From: Candidatus Binatia bacterium
GTDB lineage: Bacteria > Desulfobacterota > Binatia > UBA9968 > JAJDTQ01
Direction: 5' to 3'
DNA: 61,328 bases
NCBI GenBank assembly: GCA_022824205.1
Contig: JAJEAI010000046.1
Span: 1 to 61,328, forward strand
Below the pieces are notes generated by a model. That model saw nothing but the letters and a program-made list of their open reading frames with translations, was not told the DNA's origin and made no database searches. Numbering within the stretch: the first letter of the stretch is position 1; each line of letters begins with the position of its first letter. Below are positions 53,351 to 61,328 of the stretch, in pieces. A program made the translations under genes and the position numbers.

Positions 53351-53383
53351 GTCATTCCCGCGCAAGCGGGAATCCAGGGGTGG
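53351..53383. repeat. palindromic repeat, single arm (copy C)
   Basis: One arm of the dispersed family, reading GTCATTCCCGCGCAAGCGGG and then AATCCAGGGG. The facing arm is absent. Confidence 0.8.
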
Positions 53384-53409
53384 GGAGGGGCAGGTCCGCC
53401 GATTCAGTG

Positions 53410-54537
53410 TCAGGCATTCAACTGCTTGGCAAACCAGTCCACGATGAAGCTTCGCCGGTCGAAACGCTTTTCATGGTGTCCCACGCCGTCCAGCAGCTCC
53501 CTCGGAGCGTTGACGGCGTTCTCGTAGAGTCGGACGGCGCCGCGCGGGTCCATGACCCGGTCATCGTGGTTGTAGCCCACCAGCAAGGGGCACTCGATCT
53601 TGTGTGCCCGGTCCACCAGGGTGAACTCCTTGATCCGTTCGCGCGCCTCCTTGAGGTCCCTGGCGCCCATCAGCCAGCGCAGGCGGTCCTGGATCGGCGG
53701 ATAGTAGTCGAAGATGTCGTCCACCAGGTGATAGGCGCCACTCCACACCGCCACCGCCTTGATGCGTTTCTCCTCGGTGGCGCAGCGTGGTCCGGAATAG
53801 CCTCCCATGCTGGAGCCGTGGAGGCCGATGCGGTCCGGGTCCACATCCGGGCGCGTCACCAGATAGTCGACGACGGCCTTGGCCACCCGCTCCGAGTCCG
53901 GAGGTGCATAGAGCTTCTTCTCCCGCAGGGTGGCGCCGTGTCCCGGCCCGTCCACGTCGATGAAGGACATGCCCCGGCGCACGTACTGGCCGGCGTCCCC
54001 GTCCAGCCCCCGCAGCAGGATGCCGTCGGCGCCGCCGTAGTTGTACACCACGGGGAAGCGCGTGCCCGCCTGCCCCCGGGCCGGGTAGAACAGGGCGTCC
54101 AGCCGGTGTCCCTCGTACGGGATCTCCACCCGCTCGAAGGGCGGCTTCACCAGGCTCCAGGCCTTGTCGAAGGTCTCCTTGAGCTTGTGGTGGCTCTCCA
54201 TCATGCGCGGGTCGCTGTCGGGCATGTACACCAGCGCCCGCCGGTAGAACTCCGCCGCCCGCCGGTAGAAGTCGTGCGCGGTGACGTGGCGTCCTTCGTC
54301 CTCGAATCCCGCCGCCAGTTCCTCGTTCTTCTGGGCCATGCGGGTCCATTCGGCATGCCAGCTATCCAGGTTGTAGGGTTTGTAGCGGCGCGCCACTTCC
54401 CGCACATCCGGATCCGGATGCAGCAGGGGCGCCTCCATGCGCACCTCGAGCTGGCCGCCGCCGGGAAGGCCCGGTCCCGGGAACAGGCGCTTCTCCACTT
54501 CGTCGTCGGCCAGGGGCCTGTCCGGAGATTCCTTCAT
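53410..54537 (-). CDS. alpha/beta hydrolase (FrsA/DUF1100-like)
   Basis: The 375-residue product has a helical N-terminal cap domain (about 50-130) and a hydrolase core with nucleophile S243 in LHGSSMGGYSG. It has an HxG-like VVYNYGGADG oxyanion region, an aspartate in GYNHDDRVMDP and a histidine in GVGHHEKRF. This layout fits FrsA and 2,6-dihydroxypseudooxynicotine hydrolase-like C-C or ester hydrolases. ATG 54537 follows GAGGAGAGATGGG. It lies between two PF04909 amidohydrolases on one strand and probably acts in the same catabolic route. Confidence 0.82.
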   Translation of the reverse strand: MKESPDRPLADDEVEKRLFPGPGLPGGGQLEVRMEAPLLHPDPDVREVARRYKPYNLDSWHAEWTRMAQKNEELAAGFEDEGRHVTAHDFYRRAAEFYRRALVYMPDSDPRMMESHHKLKETFDKAWSLVKPPFERVEIPYEGHRLDALFYPARGQAGTRFPVVYNYGGADGILLRGLDGDAGQYVRRGMSFIDVDGPGHGATLREKKLYAPPDSERVAKAVVDYLVTRPDVDPDRIGLHGSSMGGYSGPRCATEEKRIKAVAVWSGAYHLVDDIFDYYPPIQDRLRWLMGARDLKEARERIKEFTLVDRAHKIECPLLVGYNHDDRVMDPRGAVRLYENAVNAPRELLDGVGHHEKRFDRRSFIVDWFAKQLNA

Positions 54538-54602
54538 CCCATCTCTCCTCGGAGCGGGCGGAGCCCCGGTCACGGTTCCCCCCGCCCGGTCCGCCTTGCC
54601 GT

Positions 54603-55694
54603 TCAGATGCCGTAGAAGGTCTTGGGGTTGTCCTGGGTGATCTTCGTGACCGCGGAATGGGAAAGGTCGCCCTTGTCGGCGCGTTGCTTGAGCAGGGCCA
54701 GAAAATCCATCTCCTGGGCGGAGTCGTTGTGCGTGTAGTCCGAGCCCACCAGGAGATTGTCCTCGCCCGTGTGCTGCAGCACGTAGTCCAGGTCCTCGTC
54801 CACCTGGAACGATACGTACATGCGGTTCCGCCGCAGGATGTCCTCCGGCATCTCCTCGATCTCCATGGTCGAACGCAACACGCTGGTGGGCCTTTCGATG
54901 TTCTTCTCGATCCGCCGGCGGATCTCGTAGAGGACGAAAGGCACCCAGGAGGCGGTGGCCTCGATGAAGCCGAAGCGCAGCTCGGGGAAGCGGTCCGGCA
55001 CGCCGTGGACGATCAGGGACTGGAATGCGTGCACCACCGGCAGCAGTATCCGGTAGAAGCGGCTGAAGGTGAACTCGCGCGCGGGCGTGAAGTCGGGCAC
55101 CCCCGAACCGGTGTGAAAACAGATGGGCATATCGAGCTTCTGGGCTTCCTCGTACAACGGAAAGAAGTAGGGGTCGTTGGCCCACACCCCGGCTTCCCGG
55201 TCGCCCTTCTTGAGCACGCCGCAGGCGCCGTGCTCCCTGGCGAAGCGCATTTCCTCCGGGGCCGCGTCCATGTTCTGGGTGGGCGGCAGCATGACGTAGC
55301 GCAGCCGCCCGCCGGATTCCGCCCAGCGTTCGGCCATCCAGCGGTTGTAGCTGCGGCGCAGCGCCAGCTCGACTTCCGGCTTGTCGGTGAACTCCACCAG
55401 GAACAGGGTGGGGTACATGACCTGGAAGTCCACCCCCATGCGGTCCATGTCCTCCAGACGCCGGTGTACGTCCTTCAATTCGCGTGCCCCCTCGGTGGTG
55501 TGGGTCTCCTCGTCCGTGCGTACGAAGCGGATCTGGCGCTTGCCGTCGATCATCCAGTAGCGCATCTTCGCGTTGCTGGCGTCCTGGCCCGTGGGATAGG
55601 CGGTGGTGGGGCGCAACGCCTCATCACCGTCGCGCATGAAGGCCCAGGTATCTTCGGTCTCGTCTACGTGGGTATCGGCATCGATGACTGCCAT
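54603..55694 (-). CDS. PF04909-type amidohydrolase (paralogue 3)
   Basis: The 363-residue product starts MAVIDADTHVDETEDTWAFM. The metal motif is D-A-D-x-H, the middle histidine is in CFHTGSG, and the late aspartate is in LLVGSDYTHND. It differs from paralogues 1 and 2 by a longer segment after the first motif (TAYPTGQDASNAKMRYW) and by a lid rich in acidic residues near 260-280. It ends in ITQDNPKTFYGI. The neighbouring hydrolase lies 65 bases downstream. Confidence 0.85.
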   Translation of the reverse strand: MAVIDADTHVDETEDTWAFMRDGDEALRPTTAYPTGQDASNAKMRYWMIDGKRQIRFVRTDEETHTTEGARELKDVHRRLEDMDRMGVDFQVMYPTLFLVEFTDKPEVELALRRSYNRWMAERWAESGGRLRYVMLPPTQNMDAAPEEMRFAREHGACGVLKKGDREAGVWANDPYFFPLYEEAQKLDMPICFHTGSGVPDFTPAREFTFSRFYRILLPVVHAFQSLIVHGVPDRFPELRFGFIEATASWVPFVLYEIRRRIEKNIERPTSVLRSTMEIEEMPEDILRRNRMYVSFQVDEDLDYVLQHTGEDNLLVGSDYTHNDSAQEMDFLALLKQRADKGDLSHSAVTKITQDNPKTFYGI

Positions 55695-55797
55695 GGCGTC
55701 CTCCGGGTCGAGGGATGGGATGTTTCGTAAGTGTGGATTAGCAAAAGCGGGCTGGCTTGCCTAGCGGGCTCGGTGCTTGTCCCCGCCTCGCCACTCA

Positions 55798-55880
55798 TGG
55801 ATTCCCGCTTGCGCGGAAATGACGTTTCGGGGGGTCACGGCCTCACGAGTTTGGACGCAGCCGCTTCCGCGGGAATGACG
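55798..55880. repeat. palindromic repeat fragments (copy D)
   Basis: Two incomplete arms, GGATTCCCGCTTGCGCGG and CTTCCGCGGGAATGACG, lie in the gap before the DUF35 gene stop. They are degenerate relative to copies A and B. Confidence 0.75.
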
Positions 55881-55922
55881 TTCGTGCAACCTTTGCTTGG
55901 AGGGTTGCGCGCTGCGCGCAGC

Positions 55923-56354
55923 CTACGAACGGGGCTTGAATTTCGGCAGGCTGACGTCATCGCTGACCGGGTCGAACACCACCTCCACCTCCATGCCGAT
56001 CTCCACCTCGTCCACCGGGCACTCGACGATGTTGGTGTAGTAGCGCGGGCCTTCCTCCAGGTCCACCCAGGCGATGACGTAGGGGATGTCCTTTTCGAAG
56101 GCGCGGGCGCCGCGGCCGGCCAATTGGCGGATGATGGTGAAGGTGTAGACGGTGCCGCGTCCGCTGAGCTGCTCCCACTCGAGTTTCTCGCTGCCGCACT
56201 CCACGCACGACGGGCGCGGACACCACGTCAACGCGCCGCACGCGAGGCAACGCTGCATCACGAGTCGTCCTTCCTTGGCGGCCTGCCAGAAAGGCGCGGT
56301 CAGCTCGGTGATCTCGGGGAGGGGGCGTCGGGGTTCGGTTCGTGCTTCAGCCAT
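55923..56354 (-). CDS. DUF35 OB-fold/zinc-ribbon acyl-CoA-associated protein
   Basis: The 143-residue product has the rubredoxin-like zinc ribbon with C36, C39, C50 and C53, followed by the OB fold (RGTVYTFTIIRQ, PYVIAWVDLEEG, EVEIGMEVEVVF). DUF35 proteins bind CoA esters and pair with thiolases or thiolase-like aldolases. The start lies five bases after the stop of the thiolase-like gene and both are on the same strand. It is therefore the probable partner, as ChsH2 is of Ltp2. Confidence 0.9.
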   Translation of the reverse strand: MAEARTEPRRPLPEITELTAPFWQAAKEGRLVMQRCLACGALTWCPRPSCVECGSEKLEWEQLSGRGTVYTFTIIRQLAGRGARAFEKDIPYVIAWVDLEEGPRYYTNIVECPVDEVEIGMEVEVVFDPVSDDVSLPKFKPRS

Positions 56355-56359
56355 GGTGT

Positions 56360-57553
56360 CTACCCGTTGTCGTTGCTGAGAATCGCCACGGCGGTGGAGC
56401 CGAGGTTCTTGCCGTAGGGGAGGCCGCCGAGGCCGGTGCAGAGCCCGGTGCGCGCGCCCGCCACCTGTCGCTCGCCGCCGTCGCCCCGCAGTTGCGTGAC
56501 CGACTCCAGGATGTGGATCATGCCGCCGCAGGTGGACGGCTGTCCGCAGTTGATCATGCCGCCGCCGGTCTGAATGGGGAGCGCCCCCTTGAACGAGAAG
56601 TCGGTGGACTCGAAGTACTGCGTGTCGCCCTTCTCGCAGAAGCCCAGGTCCTCCATCTGCATCATCTCGATGATGACGTAGTCGTCGTAGAGCTGGGCGA
56701 AGTCCATGTCGTCGGCGGTGACGCCGGCCATGGCGAAGGCGCGGGCGCCGGCGTCCCTGATTCCCATGATCGTCGCGTCGGAGTGGGTGCGTGGGCCGTA
56801 GCTGGGGTTGTCCTGCTCGCCGAAGCCCATGAGGTAGACCGGCTTCCGCGGCATGTCGGCGGCCCTTTCCGCGGCGGTGAGGATGAACGCCTTGCCGCCG
56901 TTGGCCGGCATGACGCAGTCCAGCAGGCGCACGGGGTCGGCCACCAGCCGCGAGGTCTTGTAGTCCTCCAGCGTCATCGGCTTCTTGAGGTAGGCGTTGG
57001 GGTTGAGCGACGCGTGGTAGCGCGCGGTCACCGCGATATTCCCCAATGCATCCAGGGTGGTGCCGTACTCGTGCATGTGACGCCGCATCACCAGGGCGAT
57101 GCCGCTGTTGGCGCCCATCAGGCCGTAGGGCACCTCGAAATCCCGTACGTCGCGCGGCTCGGCCCCGTTGTGGTTCTCCACGAACGTGCACGAAGCGGCC
57201 ACGCACAGGACTCGCTCCACCAACCCGGCCTGGATGGCCGCCGCCGCCTGTCCCAGCGCCGACACAGTGGCGGCGCCGCCGTTGGCGTTGGCCATGGACA
57301 GCGCCGGCGTGATGCCCAGGATCGACGCGGTCTCCTCCGGCCAGAAGGGCTGCAGATAGTTGGTGGTGTAGATGGCCGCGAGCCCCTGGCCGTCGAAGTC
57401 CTTGCGGGTGAGGCCCGCGTCCTCCATGGCCAAGCGCGCCGCCCAGGTCAGGTACTCCGGTATGGTCCGGCGGCGTTCGCCCGGGCGCCGGCCCAGGCGG
57501 TCCACCGGGGTCTCGCCGATGCCGACGATGGCCGTGTTGCCGCGTATGCTCAT
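56360..57553 (-). CDS. thiolase-like protein lacking the catalytic Cys (Ltp2-like aldolase candidate)
   Basis: The 397-residue product has the thiolase fold of the SCP-x/lipid-transfer type: IPEYLTWAARLAMEDAGL, GQAAAAIQAGLVERVLCVA, DDMDFAQLYDDYVI and MINCGQPSTCGGMIHI. At the place of the nucleophilic cysteine the sequence is ANANGGAAT, with no cysteine, and the usual GHP histidine is replaced by GQP. Thiolysis is therefore unlikely. Ltp2, a thiolase-like retro-aldolase of steroid side chain breakdown, has lost the same residues and needs a DUF35 partner. That fits the neighbour here. The start begins at the conserved AIVGIGETP strand. Confidence 0.82.
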   Translation of the reverse strand: MSIRGNTAIVGIGETPVDRLGRRPGERRRTIPEYLTWAARLAMEDAGLTRKDFDGQGLAAIYTTNYLQPFWPEETASILGITPALSMANANGGAATVSALGQAAAAIQAGLVERVLCVAASCTFVENHNGAEPRDVRDFEVPYGLMGANSGIALVMRRHMHEYGTTLDALGNIAVTARYHASLNPNAYLKKPMTLEDYKTSRLVADPVRLLDCVMPANGGKAFILTAAERAADMPRKPVYLMGFGEQDNPSYGPRTHSDATIMGIRDAGARAFAMAGVTADDMDFAQLYDDYVIIEMMQMEDLGFCEKGDTQYFESTDFSFKGALPIQTGGGMINCGQPSTCGGMIHILESVTQLRGDGGERQVAGARTGLCTGLGGLPYGKNLGSTAVAILSNDNG

Positions 57554-57658
57554 GAGGTGCGGGACTCCTTGGTGCTTGTTCTTGCGCCGCCGAAAAACGG
57601 GTCGTCAACGAAGGGTCGTCAGGGAGGCCTTCCACGGCCCGGCGGCAACGCTGCACGA

Positions 57659-57686
57659 ATCTTACGCGACTTTGCGTTGGCGTCAA
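57659..57686 (-). promoter_or_regulatory. candidate promoter of thiolase-like/DUF35 operon
   Basis: Minus-strand TTGACG (57681-57686) and TAAGAT (57659-57664) are 16 bases apart. They overlap the plus-strand fumarase promoter, so the two would compete for polymerase. Confidence 0.4.
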
Positions 57687-57701
57687 GGGTTTGGGTATAA
57701 T
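57672..57701 (+). promoter_or_regulatory. sigma-70 type promoter of fumarase gene
   Basis: TTGCGT (57672-57677) and TATAAT (57696-57701) are 18 bases apart. A second TATAAT lies at 57706-57711 as part of a ten-base tandem repeat GGGTATAATT/GGGTATAATC, so two start sites ten bases apart are possible. Confidence 0.55.
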
Positions 57702-57790
57702 TGGGTATAATCTTGTCGGAAACAGAAAGACCATCCGGACCCGCCATACGTACGCCCCCACGACCGCACCGCGCGACCGACCTCTCTCAC

Positions 57791-57826
57791 GTCATTCCCG
57801 CGAAAGCGGGAATCCAGGGGTGGTGG
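57791..57826. repeat. palindromic repeat, single arm (copy E)
   Basis: GTCATTCCCGCGAAAGCGGG followed by AATCCAGGGG. It lies in the leader of the fumarase gene, 36 bases before its ATG, and would fold in the mRNA. Confidence 0.85.
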
Positions 57827-57861
57827 CGGAGGGGGAGCGTCCGGGAAGGAGACCCCGCTAA

Positions 57862-59475
<1,614 letters not shown>

Positions 59476-59533
59476 ATAAGGGATTGTGCGGGAGAGAGTT
59501 TTTTGGAACTCTGATCCACTGCCGTCGAACTGG

Positions 59534-59571
59534 ATGGCGCCCTTCGACTTCGCTTCGCTACGCTCAGGACG
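59534..59571 (+). repeat. 38-bp dispersed repeat, copy 2
   Basis: Matches 51148-51185 at 35 of 38 bases in the same direction. It lies in the gap between fumarase and the next amidohydrolase gene. Confidence 0.8.
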
Positions 59572-59668
59572 AACGGCGCCGGCTCGATCAGAGTCGTCAA
59601 GTATTGAACCGGCGCGGGCGGGTGGCGTCCGCCGGAACACGGGTCCCCGGACCCCCAAGGAGCAGGCC

Positions 59669-60775
59669 ATGAGCGCAGATGCCAACGGAACGCCATTGAT
59701 CGTGGACGCCGACGCCCACGTGGTGGAGTGCGACCGTACCTGGGACTACCTGGAGGGCTCGGAGAAACAGTTCCGGCCGGTGCCGCTGGCGTCCCCGGAG
59801 GAGAACGGCGCGGCGCTGCAGTTCTGGCTGGTGGACGGCAAGGTGCGCGGCTTCCGCTTCCCGGCGTTTTCCGAGGAGGAGCTGCAGCGGCGCCAGGAAC
59901 AGGTGGGCCGCAAGTTCGCCGAGGCCAAGGAGGCCCGTGAACTGGGCAACGTGGGGCTCCGGCTGGAGCACATGGACGACACGGGCGTGGACGTCCAGGT
60001 GCTGCACAACACCATGTTCATCGAGCAGGTGACCGAGCGGGCGCCGGTGGAAGTGGCGCTGTGCGGAAGCTGGAACCGCTGGCTCGCGGACATCTGGTCC
60101 CAGTCCGACGGACGCCTGCGCTGGTCGTGCCTCGCCCCCACCCTGAGCATGTCCGACGCGCTCGACCAGATCCGCTTCTCCAGGGAGCACGGCGCCTGCG
60201 CGGTGCTGATGCGGCCGTTCGAGAACAACCGCATGCTGGTGGACCCGTACTTCTATCCCGTCTACGAGGAGGCCAGCCGCCTCGACATGGCCATCGCCGT
60301 GCACATCGCCAACGGCAGCGCCTGGCTCAACGACCTGTACACCCACCCGGTAAGGCTCGGCTCCACCTTCCACCGTTTCCGCATCCCCACCGTGGGGGGC
60401 TTCGCCGACGTGCTCTTCAGCGAGGTCCCGGAGGTGTTCCCGAAGCTGCGCTGGGGGTTCATCGAGGCCAGCGCCCAGTGGCTGCCGTGGATCCTGCACG
60501 AGGTCCGCAACCGCTACCGGACCATGGGCCGCGACTGGCCGGACAACCCCATGGAAGCCTTCAACATGTTCGTGACCTGCGAGAACACCGACGACCTGCC
60601 GTACATCGTGCAGGAGACGGGCGAGGACGGTCTGGTCATCGGCACCGACTACGGCCACACCGACACGTCGAGCGACGTGGACGCCATCCGGGTGTTCCGC
60701 GAGCGCACGGACCTGTCCGAGGACGTGAAGCAGAAGATCCTGAGCGACAACGCGCGGCGGCTGTACGCGCTGTAG
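59669..60775 (+). CDS. PF04909-type amidohydrolase (paralogue 4)
   Basis: The 368-residue product begins MSADANGTPLIVDADAHVVE, with the D-x-D-x-H motif of the group. The middle histidine is in AVHIANG and the late aspartate in VIGTDYGHTDTSSD. The substrate pocket differs from paralogues 1-3 by PLASPEENGAALQFW and by QRRQEQVGRKFAEAKE, a helical insert. AAGGAG lies eight bases before the ATG. It is on the plus strand, unlike paralogues 1-3, and starts a tandem pair with paralogue 5. Confidence 0.87.
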   Translation: MSADANGTPLIVDADAHVVECDRTWDYLEGSEKQFRPVPLASPEENGAALQFWLVDGKVRGFRFPAFSEEELQRRQEQVGRKFAEAKEARELGNVGLRLEHMDDTGVDVQVLHNTMFIEQVTERAPVEVALCGSWNRWLADIWSQSDGRLRWSCLAPTLSMSDALDQIRFSREHGACAVLMRPFENNRMLVDPYFYPVYEEASRLDMAIAVHIANGSAWLNDLYTHPVRLGSTFHRFRIPTVGGFADVLFSEVPEVFPKLRWGFIEASAQWLPWILHEVRNRYRTMGRDWPDNPMEAFNMFVTCENTDDLPYIVQETGEDGLVIGTDYGHTDTSSDVDAIRVFRERTDLSEDVKQKILSDNARRLYAL

Positions 60776-60830
60776 CGCGTTCGGATTGCTTAGCCTCATC
60801 GGGAACGACGCACCATTCAAGGAGCAGACC

Positions 60831-61328
60831 ATGAGCGGAGACGGCAACGGCAAGCCTTTGATCGTGGACTCGGACGCCCACGTGGTGGAATGCGAACGCA
60901 CCTGGGACTTCCTCGATCCCTCGGAACGCCAGTACCGCCCGGTGCCGTTGGCGTCGCCGGAGGAGGCGGGCGTACGGCAGCAGTTCTGGGTGGTGGACGG
61001 CAAGGTGAAGGGTTTCCGTTTCCCGGCGTTCTCGGAGGAAGCGCTGCGGGAGCGTGAGCGGCGGGTGGGCCGCAAGTTCGCCGACGCCGACGAGTCCATG
61101 GAGCTGGGCAACGTGGGGCTCCGGCTGGAGCACATGGACGACACCGGAGTCGACGTCCAGGTGTTGCACAACACCATGTTCATCGAGCAGGTCACCGACC
61201 GTGCCCCGGTGGAGGTGGCCCTGTGCGGAAGCTGGAACCGGTGGCTGGCGGACATCTGGTCCCAGTCCGACGGACGGCTGCGGTGGTCGTGCATGGCGCC
61301 CACCCTCAGCATTGCCGATGCCCTGGAC
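60831..61328 (+). CDS. PF04909-type amidohydrolase (paralogue 5), 5' part
   Basis: The open frame runs to the right edge; 166 codons are present. MSGDGNGKPLIVDSDAHVVE, the PLASPEEAGVRQQFW segment and DDTGVDVQVLHNTMFIEQV match paralogue 4 closely, so this is a recent tandem copy. AAGGAG lies before the ATG, as in paralogue 4. The later metal residues lie outside the window. Confidence 0.85.
   Translation, partial: MSGDGNGKPLIVDSDAHVVECERTWDFLDPSERQYRPVPLASPEEAGVRQQFWVVDGKVKGFRFPAFSEEALRERERRVGRKFADADESMELGNVGLRLEHMDDTGVDVQVLHNTMFIEQVTDRAPVEVALCGSWNRWLADIWSQSDGRLRWSCMAPTLSIADALD

Larger units (their letters stand above)
57554..57861. other. 308-base divergent region with overlapping promoters and repeat
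   Basis: The gap separates the thiolase-like gene (minus) and fumarase (plus). It has the plus-strand promoter at 57672-57701, a minus-strand candidate at 57659-57686, a tandem TATAAT unit and repeat copy E at 57791-57826. Confidence 0.6.

Overview
The window is a 61 kb piece of a high-GC Gram-negative bacterial chromosome. It carries the membrane-arm half of a complex I operon, a large protein with an outer-membrane-barrel-like C-terminus, Sec- and Tat-type secretion signals, class I fumarase and many amidohydrolases, CoA-transfer enzymes and solute-binding proteins. No rRNA, tRNA, CRISPR array, integrase or transposase was seen. The gene mix resembles uncultivated marine, soil or sponge-associated lineages of the Tectomicrobia/Desulfobacterota-like kind, but that placement is only an impression; no marker gene here fixes the taxonomy.

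Region by region. (1) 1-6834: nuoHIJKLMN, tightly packed, cut at the left edge inside nuoH. (2) 6926-14007: a three-gene cassette with visibly lower GC and different codon use. It encodes a PD-(D/E)XK nuclease fused to an N6-adenine methyltransferase, a small Rossmann-like protein related in pattern to SLOG/nucleoside-deoxyribosyltransferase proteins, and an SNF2/RapA-type translocase. This is the best candidate for an undescribed system: it looks like the methylase and helicase of class 1 DISARM, or a Type ISP enzyme split in two, with an added nucleotide-metabolising protein. (3) 14008-15298: a PhzF-family gene flanked by two copies of a short unknown protein motif. (4) 15444-23151: a likely oxalate or 2-hydroxyacyl-CoA operon (TPP lyase, formyl-CoA transferase, acyl-CoA synthetase), then a TAXI-like protein and an amidase. 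(5) 23594-26193: arylsulfotransferase-like propeller, BNR propeller and a MoaD/ThiS protein. (6) 26324-28829 (minus): glycine betaine synthesis by a fused GSMT-SDMT plus a second SDMT.

(7) 29182-41197: D-aminoacylase, a broken antitoxin, three paralogous family 5 solute-binding proteins with no permease or ATPase, an alpha/beta hydrolase, a zinc alcohol dehydrogenase, a YtcJ-type amidohydrolase and two Hsp20 genes. Two of the binding proteins share a duplicated promoter and leader. (8) 41354-49875 (minus): a TMTC-like membrane TPR protein, a 1372-residue Calx-beta/Fn3/barrel protein and a GH65 phosphorylase. (9) 50010-61328: an amidohydrolase-rich block with five paralogues of the PF04909 type (the last cut by the right edge), one dihydroorotase-like deacetylase, an acyl hydrolase, a thiolase-like/DUF35 pair that resembles the Ltp2 aldolase system, and class I fumarase.

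Dispersed 30-100 bp palindromic repeats of one family sit in at least five intergenic gaps. Overall the window combines respiratory core genes, one acquired defence cassette, and a scavenging metabolism built on hydrolases, CoA chemistry and solute-binding proteins.
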